Shown here: piece after piece, positions 33,032 to 41,564 of the stretch
Position numbering within the stretch: the stretch's first letter is position 1
How the letters are laid out: the number at the start of each line of letters is the position of its first letter
From: JBMNGO01 sp050949885
GTDB taxonomy: Bacteria > Bacillota > Syntrophomonadia > Syntrophomonadales > Syntrophomonadaceae
DNA: 64,000 nucleotides
Assembly (NCBI GenBank): GCA_050949885.1
Contig: JBMNGO010000005.1
Coordinates: 310,001 to 374,000 of the forward strand
Direction of reading: 5' to 3'
Translations under genes and position numbers: made by a program
Notes under the pieces: model-generated
What the model saw: the letters and a program-made list of their open reading frames with translations, nothing else
Databases searched by the model: none
What the model was told of the DNA's origin: nothing

Positions 33032-34505
33032 ACATTTTCCTGTCTTAGTAATTGTTGTGCCTTTATTATTAGCTCTTATCGTTCCTGTAGCAGGCAAAAT
33101 TAAAACAATATATAGCTGGATCATTGTAGCCCTTACGACTTTCTTTTGCTTCGTTGTTTCCCTCTGCATAGTACGCCAGGTGATGATGGTCGGCAAAATC
33201 AGTTACTGGCTGGGAAATTGGGAACCTCCTTGGGGTATTGAGTATGCTATTGATTATCTTAATGCCTTTGTATTGGTCATAGTTTCTTTTTTGGCCTTTG
33301 CGGTTACCATTTATTCCAGAAAAAGTGTAGCGGATGAGATACAGGAAAGCAAAATTCCCGCCTTTTATGGGGTTTACCAATTGTTTGTGGTCGGTTTAAT
33401 GGGAATGATAGTAACCGGTGATTTATTTAATGTTTATGTATTCCTGGAGATTACTTCCCTTACCGGTTATGCCCTGGTGGCCATGGGCAATCCCAGAAAG
33501 GCTCCTTTGGCTGGCTTTAGGTACCTGGTCATTGGAACCATCGGTGCCACCTTTGTCCTGCTGGGAATTGGCTATTTATATATTGCTACAGGAAGCTTGA
33601 ATATGGCTGACCTGGGAGCCCGACTCCCGGAATTGTATGGATCAAAGTTGGTATTAACGGCATTTACCTTTTTTGCCATCGGTTTTAGCATAAAGATTGC
33701 CTTATTTCCCATGCATTCCTGGCTCCCTGATGCGTATACTTTTGCTCCCTCAACAGTCAGTGCCTTAATGTCCGCAACGGGGACCAAGGTGGGAGCATAT
33801 GCCTTTATCAGGGTTTTGTTTACCGTATTCGGAGTGGACGTATTTCTTAATGAATGGATAAATATTTCTTATTTCTTTATTATTCTGGCCTCGGCGGCCA
33901 TAATAGTAGGATCTGTAATAGCCATAGGCCAGAAAAATGTTAAAAGAATGCTGGCTTATTCAAGTGTGAGTCAAATTGGCTATATAATGTTAGGTGTGGC
34001 CTTAATGAATCCTACCGGGTTACAGGGAGCTTTTCTGCATATCTTTAATCATGCCTTGATGAAGTGTACCCTGTTTTTGTCAGTAGGTTGTATAGCCTAT
34101 AAGACTGGCATTACTCATATTGCTGATTATAAAGGGTTGGGGGCTAAAAAGCCTTGGGCTATGGCCGCATTTACCGTTGGCTCCCTTTCTATGATTGGAG
34201 TTCCTTTAACCGTTGGTTTTGTCAGCAAATGGTATCTGGCTTTAGGTTCACTGGAAAGGGGCATGTGGTATCTCGTTCCGGTTATCCTGTTAAGTTCGGT
34301 TCTTATGCTGGTTTATTTCTGGCGTGTAATTGACAGGATTTACTTTCAGGAAGATGAACGGATGGAAAGGGCTGAGGGATCTGAGGCCCCGCCCAGCATG
34401 ATTGTTCCAACAGTAGTAATTGCAGCTCTTTGCGTAGTATTTGGAACTCTGGCCTTCATTCCAGTAGAAATCACCGAAAAAGCAGCACTATTGCTACTAA
34501 GGTAG
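33024..34505 (+). CDS. mrpD: Mrp/Mnh antiporter subunit D (NuoL/M/N-like)
   Basis: 493 aa, about 14 membrane helices. Proton-conducting signatures: FLEITSLTGYALVAMG with the conserved Glu, FSIKIALFPMHSWLPDAY with its Lys, and RMLAYSSVSQIGYIMLGVAL. PLTVGFVSKWYLA is the later block. It is homologous to the proton-pumping subunits of complex I. First of three such subunits in this operon and the most MrpD-like. Confidence 0.93.
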   Translation: MTEHFPVLVIVVPLLLALIVPVAGKIKTIYSWIIVALTTFFCFVVSLCIVRQVMMVGKISYWLGNWEPPWGIEYAIDYLNAFVLVIVSFLAFAVTIYSRKSVADEIQESKIPAFYGVYQLFVVGLMGMIVTGDLFNVYVFLEITSLTGYALVAMGNPRKAPLAGFRYLVIGTIGATFVLLGIGYLYIATGSLNMADLGARLPELYGSKLVLTAFTFFAIGFSIKIALFPMHSWLPDAYTFAPSTVSALMSATGTKVGAYAFIRVLFTVFGVDVFLNEWINISYFFIILASAAIIVGSVIAIGQKNVKRMLAYSSVSQIGYIMLGVALMNPTGLQGAFLHIFNHALMKCTLFLSVGCIAYKTGITHIADYKGLGAKKPWAMAAFTVGSLSMIGVPLTVGFVSKWYLALGSLERGMWYLVPVILLSSVLMLVYFWRVIDRIYFQEDERMERAEGSEAPPSMIVPTVVIAALCVVFGTLAFIPVEITEKAALLLLR

Positions 34506-34522
34506 AGAAAGAGGGATAAGCT

Positions 34523-36019
34523 TTGGACGTAATTACCTCAATAAAACCATTATATGCAATCTTAATATCACTGGTAACAATATGTTTAATACTGATTTCT
34601 CCTAATAAATCCGTATTTAGAGAAGTTTATTCAGTGCTTTCTGCGTTCATAAAACTGGCTATTATTGTTTCAATGGTACCGCTGATCTTGCAAGGAAAAA
34701 CTATTGAATACCATCTGGTCACCGTTTTGCCTGGGCTTGATTTGTCCCTGCGGGTAGATGCTCTGGGTATGATATTTGCCCTAACGGCGTCTTTCCTTTG
34801 GGTGGTAACGTCCTTTTACACCATTGGCTACATGCGTTCTCATTATGGCGAAGACTATGAGAAAGTGCAGTCCATGACCAGATTCTTTAATTTTTTCCTG
34901 GTAGCTATGGCATCAGCCATTGGAACAGCCTTTGCCGGGAACTTATTTACCTTGTATATTTTTTATGAAGTGCTGACTCTATGCACCTATCCCCTGGTGG
35001 TCCATGACCAGACTAAAGAGGCCCTATATGGTGCCCGCAAATACTTGGTGCATTTATTGGGTACTTCCCTGTTATTCTTTTTACCGGCCATATTCTTGAC
35101 TTACTATTATACGGGCACTCTCGACTTCAGTGCCAGCGGAATACTAGCTTCGGCTGCTCCTGACAGTATTTTGGCCATTATATTTATACTGTTTATTGCA
35201 GGTATTGCCAAGGCAGCCTTAATGCCATTTCACGCCTGGCTGCCGGCCGCTATGGTGGCCCCTACACCAGTCAGTGCTCTCTTGCATGCGGTGGCGGTAG
35301 TCAAGGCCGGTGTATTCACAGTAATCAGGGTTGTACTCTTTATCTTTGGTACCGGGCTGTTACAGGATTTAAACCTAGGTGTTTACCTGGCCTATTTTGC
35401 ATCATTTACCATAATAGTAGCTTCCATTATTGCCATGCGTCAGGATAATCTGAAGCTGCGACTGGCATACTCGACGGTCAGCCAGTTATCCTATATTGTG
35501 CTGGGGGTTTCCCTTTTAACCGTTAGCGGCATTACCGGCAGCATTCTTCACCTGACCGTCCATGCCTTTGGCAAGATTACTTTGTTCTTTGCGGCTGGCG
35601 CCATTTTGGTGGCTACCCATAAAACCAACATCAGCCAGCTGGATGGCATAGGAAAACAAATGCCCTTTACCATGACCGCATTTGCTATTGGGAGCCTGTC
35701 AATGATTGCCGTACCTCCGGCAGCAGGTTTTATAAGCAAGTGGTATTTGACTATGGGAGCTATTGAAGCCGGTCAGTTGGTTTTGGTGGCTGTGCTGGCC
35801 ATAAGTTCGCTGCTAAACGCCGCTTACTTTTTGCCCATTGTATATCGGGCTTTTTTCAAACCTTCAGCCGTAAGCGGAAACAGTATACAAATAAGGGAGG
35901 CCCCTCCCTTAATGGTAGGAGCGATTATGGTTACAGCGGCAGCTGTTTTGTTCATCTTCTTTAATCCCGATGTTTTGATGGATTTGATCCGGATTATTAT
36001 AAGCACCTTAGTTATTTGA
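34523..36019 (+). CDS. Second antiporter-like membrane subunit (MrpD/NuoM/N family)
   Basis: 498 aa, about 14 helices. Key blocks: TLYIFYEVLTLCTYPLVVHD, AALMPFHAWLPAAMVAPTPV (NuoL/M style HAWLP), LRLAYSTVSQLSYIVLGVSL and PPAAGFISKWYLT. The Glu and Lys normally needed for proton transfer are present. Start TTG 34523 with GAGGGA upstream, 17 bp after mrpD. It probably takes the place of the MrpA antiporter module, which is otherwise missing. Confidence 0.9.
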   Translation: MDVITSIKPLYAILISLVTICLILISPNKSVFREVYSVLSAFIKLAIIVSMVPLILQGKTIEYHLVTVLPGLDLSLRVDALGMIFALTASFLWVVTSFYTIGYMRSHYGEDYEKVQSMTRFFNFFLVAMASAIGTAFAGNLFTLYIFYEVLTLCTYPLVVHDQTKEALYGARKYLVHLLGTSLLFFLPAIFLTYYYTGTLDFSASGILASAAPDSILAIIFILFIAGIAKAALMPFHAWLPAAMVAPTPVSALLHAVAVVKAGVFTVIRVVLFIFGTGLLQDLNLGVYLAYFASFTIIVASIIAMRQDNLKLRLAYSTVSQLSYIVLGVSLLTVSGITGSILHLTVHAFGKITLFFAAGAILVATHKTNISQLDGIGKQMPFTMTAFAIGSLSMIAVPPAAGFISKWYLTMGAIEAGQLVLVAVLAISSLLNAAYFLPIVYRAFFKPSAVSGNSIQIREAPPLMVGAIMVTAAAVLFIFFNPDVLMDLIRIIISTLVI

Positions 36020-36055
36020 CAGAGCGGGTAGCGCATAGTAGGGGAGGCAGAAAAA

Positions 36056-36301
36056 ATGAAAAAGATAATTGAATTTTTTGAAAGACCTGACATCCAATCG
36101 AAAACCCGCTGGTTTTTTATAGCCGTTTTGATTTTGCTGGTACTGGCAGACCCAATTATGGAAAAGCACCCTGTTTTCTCACTGGAGAAAATACCGGCAT
36201 TTTATGCGGCTTATGGGTTCCTCAGTTGTACTTTAATCGTGGCTATATCCAAGATACTGGGGAAAATTTGGCTGCAAAAGGGGGAAGATTATTATGAATA
36301 G
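36056..36301 (+). CDS. Small two-helix membrane protein in the Mrp operon, unknown
   Basis: 81 aa, ATG 36056 with AGGGGAGGCAG upstream. Hydrophobic segments at about residues 20-34 and 50-68; the N-terminus is basic and the end acidic (QKGEDYYE). It overlaps the next gene by 8 bp, so it is translated with it. It does not look like any of subunits A-G. Being flanked by two antiporter-like subunits suggests a structural or assembly role in the complex, which is inference. Confidence 0.75.
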   Translation: MKKIIEFFERPDIQSKTRWFFIAVLILLVLADPIMEKHPVFSLEKIPAFYAAYGFLSCTLIVAISKILGKIWLQKGEDYYE

Positions 36302-38072
36302 CTTATTGCCTGCGCCCTGGGCCATATTTATTATCGGTGCCCTTCTACTCTTGTTAGTTAAAGGCAGGTTACGGAGCATTTTAATAGTCCTGATTCCCTG
36401 CTTGGCTTTTTTCAGTCTGCACTTACTCCCTGAGGGGAGTTCAGGATTGGTCAAGTTCCTTGATTATACTCTGGTGTTTAACCGGGTTGACCGCTTGAGT
36501 CTGGTTTTTGGCAATATATTCGTAATCATGGCCTTTGCCGGTGCTATTTATTCCCTGCATGAAAAAGGCTATGCCCAGATTGTGGCTGCCTTTATATATG
36601 TGGGCAGTGCACTGGGAGCTGTGTTGGCCGGGGATTATATAACCCTGTATATTTTCTGGGAAATAATGGCCTTTAGTTCAGTCTATCTAATTGTCGCCCG
36701 GGGCAGCGAAAAATCCAAGAATGCTTCCTTTAGATATATACTGGTTCATCTTTGCGGCGGCATGCTGCTCCTATCGGGAATTGTAATTCAAATCAGTACA
36801 ACCGGGTCAACAGAGTTTAACCTGCTCGGTTTGAGCAGTTTGGCTTCCTATCTTATCTTGCTGGGTTTTGCTGTTAATGCTGCTATTCCTCCTCTATCAG
36901 CCTGGTTATCCGATGCCTACCCAGAAGCAACAGTAATAGGTACAGTATTTCTCAGTGCTTTTACCACCAAAACAGCCGTATATACGCTGGCTAGGGCTTT
37001 TCCAGGGACGGATATTCTGATCTGGGCAGGAATTATTATGACCATATACGGGATAGTCTTCGCTATCTTGGAAAATGATATGCGCAGGATTCTCTCCTAT
37101 AGTATTATCAACCAGGTAGGTTTTATGGTAGTGGGAATAGGCATTGGAACCCCCATGGCCCTAAATGGAGCAGTATCACATGCTTTTGCCCACATTCTCT
37201 ACAAAGGTTTGCTGATGATGTCAGCAGGGGCAGTTTTGTATACTACAGGACGGAGTAAATGTACGGAATTAGGCGGTTTATACAAGTCCATGCCAGCTAC
37301 CCTTGGCTTATGTTTGATTGGGGCAGCTTCCATTTCGGCTTTTCCTCTTACCAGTGGATTTGTTACTAAATCCATGATTTCTGATGCAGCTGCCCATGAA
37401 GGATTATATGCTATCTGGATGCTGCTGACCCTGGCATCAGCAGGGGTATTTTTACATGCCGGTATTAAATTTCCTTACTTCGTCTTTTTTGCTAAGGATA
37501 ATGGGCTGCGCCCCAAGGAGGCACCAGTCAACATGCTGATCGGTATGAGTGTTCCCGCATTTCTCTGCCTGTTTATCGGTATATTCCCCAGGACCATATA
37601 TAGCATTCTTCCTTTCGCTGTTGATTATGAACCTTATACTTCCTATCATGTTATTACCCAGTTACAGTTGCTCATGTTCTCGGCATTGGCATTTTTTATG
37701 CTCCTCAAGTATCTGCAGAGAACCAACACTATTACATTGGATACTGATTGGTTCTATCGCCGCGGTGCACAAATAGTTGTTAACCTGGCGGGCGCACCTC
37801 TGGTATATGTGGCTAATGCTATAGCCAGAGTTTCCTTTGAAACAATTCCGGGATTCCTTATCCGCTTTGGCGAGAATCCCACTGCAGCAGTTAAAATAGG
37901 GCTGGATACTGTTGCTTTGTGGGGGAGCAAGATTTCCGGTAAGAAAATTTCCTATGACAGGCTTAAAAAGGCAAAGGAGATGTATCCGCAAAGCGATATA
38001 GTACCATTTTCAATGGGAGCAGCCGTTACCCTTATCCTTTGTTTCTTCATACTGGTATTTGGGATACTGTAG
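36294..38072 (+). CDS. Third antiporter-like membrane subunit (NuoL/HyfB-like, long form)
   Basis: 592 aa, longer than the other two by about 100 residues at the C-terminus. Blocks: LYIFWEIMAFSSVYLIVARG (conserved Glu), AIPPLSAWLSDAYPEATVIG, RILSYSIINQVGFMVVGIGI and FPLTSGFVTKSM. At the position where MrpD has KIALFPMHSWLP, this protein has NAAIPPLSAWLS, so the usual Lys and His are absent. The C-terminal part has a further helix and an amphipathic stretch as in hydrogenase-linked L-like subunits. Last gene of the operon. Confidence 0.88.
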   Translation: MNSLLPAPWAIFIIGALLLLLVKGRLRSILIVLIPCLAFFSLHLLPEGSSGLVKFLDYTLVFNRVDRLSLVFGNIFVIMAFAGAIYSLHEKGYAQIVAAFIYVGSALGAVLAGDYITLYIFWEIMAFSSVYLIVARGSEKSKNASFRYILVHLCGGMLLLSGIVIQISTTGSTEFNLLGLSSLASYLILLGFAVNAAIPPLSAWLSDAYPEATVIGTVFLSAFTTKTAVYTLARAFPGTDILIWAGIIMTIYGIVFAILENDMRRILSYSIINQVGFMVVGIGIGTPMALNGAVSHAFAHILYKGLLMMSAGAVLYTTGRSKCTELGGLYKSMPATLGLCLIGAASISAFPLTSGFVTKSMISDAAAHEGLYAIWMLLTLASAGVFLHAGIKFPYFVFFAKDNGLRPKEAPVNMLIGMSVPAFLCLFIGIFPRTIYSILPFAVDYEPYTSYHVITQLQLLMFSALAFFMLLKYLQRTNTITLDTDWFYRRGAQIVVNLAGAPLVYVANAIARVSFETIPGFLIRFGENPTAAVKIGLDTVALWGSKISGKKISYDRLKKAKEMYPQSDIVPFSMGAAVTLILCFFILVFGIL

Positions 38073-38087
38073 CTGCGAGTGAGATTT

Positions 38088-38131
38088 ACATCCCCGGGGT
38101 TTTGGCGCAAGACTTCGGGGATGTTTGCTTT
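38088..38131 (+). terminator. Terminator after the Mrp operon
   Basis: ACATCCCCG (38088-38096) pairs with CGGGGATGT (38116-38124), extended inside by GTTTTG / CAAGAC around a GCG loop, and followed by TTTGCTTT. Confidence 0.65.
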
Positions 38132-38207
38132 ATGCATCTTTTCCTTCTGTCTCACAAGAGGTGGTTTTTTTGACAGACATTTTTCTCCCTCACTAGCTTT
38201 CAGCTAC

Positions 38208-38236
38208 TTGTAATTTCCACGGAGGAAAGATACTAT
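38208..38236 (+). promoter_or_regulatory. Sigma-A promoter of fur-feoBA
   Basis: TTGTAA (38208-38213), 17-bp spacer, TACTAT (38231-38236). The Fur box begins 8 bp downstream, over the expected transcription start. Confidence 0.5.
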
Positions 38237-38244
38237 TATGTTAG

Positions 38245-38259
38245 TGATAATGATTATCA
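38245..38259 (+). promoter_or_regulatory. Fur box (perfect 7-1-7 inverted repeat)
   Basis: TGATAATGATTATCA: a perfect palindrome around a central base, identical to the Fur-type 7-1-7 consensus TGATAATnATTATCA. It lies just after the -10 element and 21 bp before the fur start, so iron-loaded Fur should block its own operon. Confidence 0.85.
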
Positions 38260-38280
38260 ATATTAAGGGATGGGGATACT

Positions 38281-38751
38281 ATGCCTGCTAAGGGGATAAA
38301 AGCCAAACTACAAAAAAACAACTACAGGCTTACACAACAAAGAGAGGTAGTTTTAGACGTAATGACCGCTCACCAGGGACAGCACCTAACTGCTGATGAA
38401 GTATATCTGTTTGCCAAGGAGAAAATGCCCAACATAGGTATTGCTACTGTTTACCGGACTTTGGAAAGGCTGGCGACTATAGGGGTATTATATAAATCGG
38501 TATTTGAACCCGGCAGGTACAGATATGAATTATATGATGATACCAGTCATTACCATCATCACGTAATATGTCTAGGATGCGGGATGATATTTGAAGTGGA
38601 AGAGGATTTGCTCTTTAATTTGGAACAAAGCCTGCAAAATAAAGGTTTTAAAATAGTTGACCATGATTTGAAGTTTTTTGGTTATTGTCCTGCTTGTAAG
38701 GAGAATTGGCAAGAAACGTCCAACCAGTTGGAGGCAGGGGATAAAAAGTGA
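38281..38751 (+). CDS. fur: Fur family iron-responsive repressor
   Basis: 156 aa. A winged-helix DNA-binding half (recognition helix NIGIATVYRTLERLATIGVL) and a metal-sensing dimer half with His90, H92-H93-H94, and two CxxC zinc pairs (Cys97/Cys100 and Cys136/Cys139). The family also includes Zur and PerR; the Fur box upstream and the feoBA genes behind it favour iron as the signal. It overlaps feoB by 4 bp. Autoregulation is likely. Confidence 0.9.
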   Translation: MPAKGIKAKLQKNNYRLTQQREVVLDVMTAHQGQHLTADEVYLFAKEKMPNIGIATVYRTLERLATIGVLYKSVFEPGRYRYELYDDTSHYHHHVICLGCGMIFEVEEDLLFNLEQSLQNKGFKIVDHDLKFFGYCPACKENWQETSNQLEAGDKK

Positions 38752-40481
38752 AAATTGCCATGATTGGAAATCCCAACGTAGGGAAAAGTTCCGTTCTAAA
38801 CCGGCTGACGGGAAGCAGGACAATTATTTCCAATTACTCAGGAACTTCAGTCGAGCTGACCAAAGCCAAAATTAATATTGTAAAACAGGATATCACCCTT
38901 TATGACACACCGGGCATATATTCATTATATACCCGGGGAGAAGAACAAAGAGTGATCAAGGATCTTTTGACCAGCGGTCAGATCGGGATGATTCTTAATA
39001 TTGTTGATGCCACCAATATAGAGCGTAATTTAGTATTGACTTTGGAATTGATGGAAATTGGCATTCCCATGGTATTAGTGTTAAACCAGATTGACCGGGC
39101 TCGGGAGATGGGCATTAATATTGACCTGAACCAACTGAAAAGGTTGCTTAATACCCCCGTTGTTTCCTTTTCGGCTACCACCGGAGAAGGATTAGTACAG
39201 CTTATAAGAATTCTGGAAGAGATGGGATCTGCAGGTAAAAGGCTGTTTTTATGCAAATCGCCAATATGCTCCGGTTCCTGCCAGAGTTGTTCACTGGCCA
39301 CCCGGAACTTTACTGATGAGGAAGATGTACAAAGATCTAGGCGCGCTCGTTATATAGCCAATATGGTAACCAACCAGGGGAAAAAGAGAAATCGGGAAGT
39401 GCTGGGGGCTCTGCAAAATCTTATAGACAGGCCAATTATAGGCATTTTTTTCTTACTGGTTTTTGCCTATGCGTGTTTTTGGATTTTATTAAAATTCATT
39501 GAATTCAGCGAAGGTCCCGTTGTCAGCTTATTAGAACCAATTGTTCAATACATGGAGGTTATCCTAATAAATATCCTGCCGCCGGGCTTGGTCAGTCAAG
39601 TCTTATCCCGGGCGGTTCCAGAAGGCTTAATTATTCCGTTTTCAATCATTATGCCGGCCATGCTCATGGTAAATTTTTTAATGTCCTTGCTGGAGGATAC
39701 AGGTTTACTTCCCCGGTACTCGGTAGCCTTGGAAAGGGTGGGGAGTTTTTTGGGAGTTTCAGGCCAGGCCATTATTCCTCTCACGTTAGGTTTTGGCTGT
39801 CGTACACCTGCCATTTTGGCTACCAGAATAATGCCTACCCCCGGGGAAAGATTCATCATTATTACCATGCTGAGCATAGTAGTGCCTTGTGCAGCTACTC
39901 TAGGTATCCTGGCTTCAGTAGTTTCTACTTTTCAGGCATCCATCCTGATTATTGTTGTCACTATGTTGGCAGTCTTGATGGGGTTGGGGTTTCTTTTGAG
40001 CAGAATAATGCCCAGGGAGGATCTATTTATTTATGAACTTCCACCCCTGAGAATACCAATGTGGAGCAATGTGTGGGCCAAAATAAAACTAAGGTTTTCG
40101 GGTTTCTTTACTGAAGTACTTCCGTTATTAATCTTAATGAATATAATAATCAGGGGTTTGATAGAGTCAGGGTTATTGGAACATCTGGGATCTCTGCAGG
40201 TTATTACTCGATCTCTGTTTGGCATACCGGCGGAGGCTTTTGTTGCTGTAATAATTACTATTTTTCAAAGGTATCTGGCACCGTTGGTTTTGCTCAATCT
40301 ACCCCTTAACCCCAGGGAAGCCACTGTTGCTGTTACTATGGTGGCTCTATCACTGCCATGCTTGCCGGTAATGGTGGTAACTATTAAGGAAATAGGCATC
40401 CAAGGACTTATTAAGATATTGGCCTTAGGTTTTATTACCTCATTTGGGGTGGGAATTGTACTAAACGGAATTTTACCGTAG
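38748..40481 (+). CDS. feoB: Ferrous iron transporter FeoB
   Basis: 577 aa, shorter than the 700-770 aa norm but complete in parts. G domain: G1 GNPNVGKSS at residues 7-15, G3 DTPG, G4 LNQID. A short cysteine-bearing segment follows (CKSPICSGSCQSCSLA, ~166-181), unusual at this place, then about eight membrane helices with two Gate motifs (VPEGLIIPFSIIMPA, GFGCRTPAILATR). It carries Fe2+ inward. GTG 38748 overlaps the fur stop. The reduced length lies in the helical-domain region after the G domain. Confidence 0.93.
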   Translation: MKIAMIGNPNVGKSSVLNRLTGSRTIISNYSGTSVELTKAKINIVKQDITLYDTPGIYSLYTRGEEQRVIKDLLTSGQIGMILNIVDATNIERNLVLTLELMEIGIPMVLVLNQIDRAREMGINIDLNQLKRLLNTPVVSFSATTGEGLVQLIRILEEMGSAGKRLFLCKSPICSGSCQSCSLATRNFTDEEDVQRSRRARYIANMVTNQGKKRNREVLGALQNLIDRPIIGIFFLLVFAYACFWILLKFIEFSEGPVVSLLEPIVQYMEVILINILPPGLVSQVLSRAVPEGLIIPFSIIMPAMLMVNFLMSLLEDTGLLPRYSVALERVGSFLGVSGQAIIPLTLGFGCRTPAILATRIMPTPGERFIIITMLSIVVPCAATLGILASVVSTFQASILIIVVTMLAVLMGLGFLLSRIMPREDLFIYELPPLRIPMWSNVWAKIKLRFSGFFTEVLPLLILMNIIIRGLIESGLLEHLGSLQVITRSLFGIPAEAFVAVIITIFQRYLAPLVLLNLPLNPREATVAVTMVALSLPCLPVMVVTIKEIGIQGLIKILALGFITSFGVGIVLNGILP

Positions 40482-40496
40482 TAAGGAGTTTTTGAA

Positions 40497-40721
40497 ATGA
40501 CACTCAGGGATATGAAAGTGGGACAGGAAGCTACCGTTGAAAAAATTATCCGGGGAACCAATGCTGAGCGGCGTCTATTTGAAATTGGAATAGTACCTGG
40601 CGCTAGGGTCACATTATTATCAAGACATCCTTTTAAGGGACCTCTGGTTGTCAAGGTGGGAAATACCCAAGTAGCCATCGGAAGAGGAGTAGCATCTGCA
40701 GTAGAAGTAAAACCTGATTAA
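40497..40721 (+). CDS. feoA: FeoA, small SH3-like protein of ferrous iron uptake
   Basis: 74 aa with the typical MTLRDMKVGQEATVEKI start, ERRLFEIGIVPGARVTLLSRHP core and AIGRGVASAVEV end. FeoA is a cytoplasmic SH3-fold partner of FeoB. 15 bp after feoB with AAGGAG upstream; the order feoB-feoA is the reverse of the commonest one. Confidence 0.92.
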   Translation: MTLRDMKVGQEATVEKIIRGTNAERRLFEIGIVPGARVTLLSRHPFKGPLVVKVGNTQVAIGRGVASAVEVKPD

Positions 40722-40756
40722 TGGTTAGTTAAAAAATAGAGTTCATAGGGTTAGAC

Positions 40757-40771
40757 TGATAATCATTGGTT
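40757..40771 (+). promoter_or_regulatory. Possible degenerate Fur box before sufCB
   Basis: TGATAATCATTGGTT matches the first 11 positions of the 7-1-7 Fur consensus and then departs from it. About 60 bp before sufC. The left half-site is perfect, so weak iron control of sufCB is possible. Confidence 0.3.
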
Positions 40772-40817
40772 ATGCTAAAATATTGGAAGCTAAATGGGAC
40801 GGATCGGGGAGATTATA

Positions 40818-41564
40818 TTGTTACAAATTAAAGACATTAGAATGACCATTAATGAAATAAACGGAGAAAACCGGGAGATTTTAAAAGATTTAAATCTAAG
40901 TTTCTCTCCCGGGGTTTTATACGCTATTACCGGGCCTAACGGCGGCGGCAAAACATCCATTGCCAAGGTTATTATGGGGATCTATAAACCGGACCGGGGC
41001 CAGGTGATAATGGATGGGGAAGATATTAGTTCTTTGGATGTAACGGCTCGGGCCAGAAAAGGTATTGTATATGCTTTTCAACAACCGCCGCGTTTTAAGG
41101 GTATAATGGTTGAGGACCTGCTAAAGATTGCCCGGCCGGGTATTGACAATTTAAGTTTAAGGAAATCCCTGCGGGATGTGGGTCTGTGTCCGGAAGATTA
41201 TCTTTCTCGCGATGTAGGACCAGGACTAAGCGGCGGAGAGATTAAAAGAATTGAAATTGCTCAGGTATTGGCCCGTAAAGGCAAAGTTACCATCTTTGAC
41301 GAGCCGGAAGCAGGGGTTGATTTGTGGACAGTCCAAAAAATAATAGATATCATAGATGCTCGTTATAAGAATAATCCCGACGCCACGGTGATCATTATAA
41401 CCCATAATGAAAAACTCCTGCATATTTGTGATGAGATTATTTTAATAGACAATGGAACGGTACAAGCCAGGGGGACTCTCCGAGATATTTGGCCACTGAT
41501 CAGGGAAGATATTGAATGTAAAATGAAAGATCAATGCGGGAGAGAAGATGTTTATGAATTTTGA
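40818..41564 (+). CDS. sufC: SufC-like Fe-S assembly ATPase
   Basis: 248 aa from TTG 40818, with GGGGAGA 7 nt upstream; an ATG at 40794 would add eight residues. Walker A GPNGGGKTS, Q-loop FQQPPRFKG, signature LSGGEIKR and Walker B VTIFDEPEAGVD, then the H-loop THNE. The Q-loop PPRF and the signature style are of SufC rather than of importers. It powers the scaffold on which Fe-S clusters are built, in the cytoplasm. It overlaps sufB. Confidence 0.88.
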   Translation: MLQIKDIRMTINEINGENREILKDLNLSFSPGVLYAITGPNGGGKTSIAKVIMGIYKPDRGQVIMDGEDISSLDVTARARKGIVYAFQQPPRFKGIMVEDLLKIARPGIDNLSLRKSLRDVGLCPEDYLSRDVGPGLSGGEIKRIEIAQVLARKGKVTIFDEPEAGVDLWTVQKIIDIIDARYKNNPDATVIIITHNEKLLHICDEIILIDNGTVQARGTLRDIWPLIREDIECKMKDQCGREDVYEF

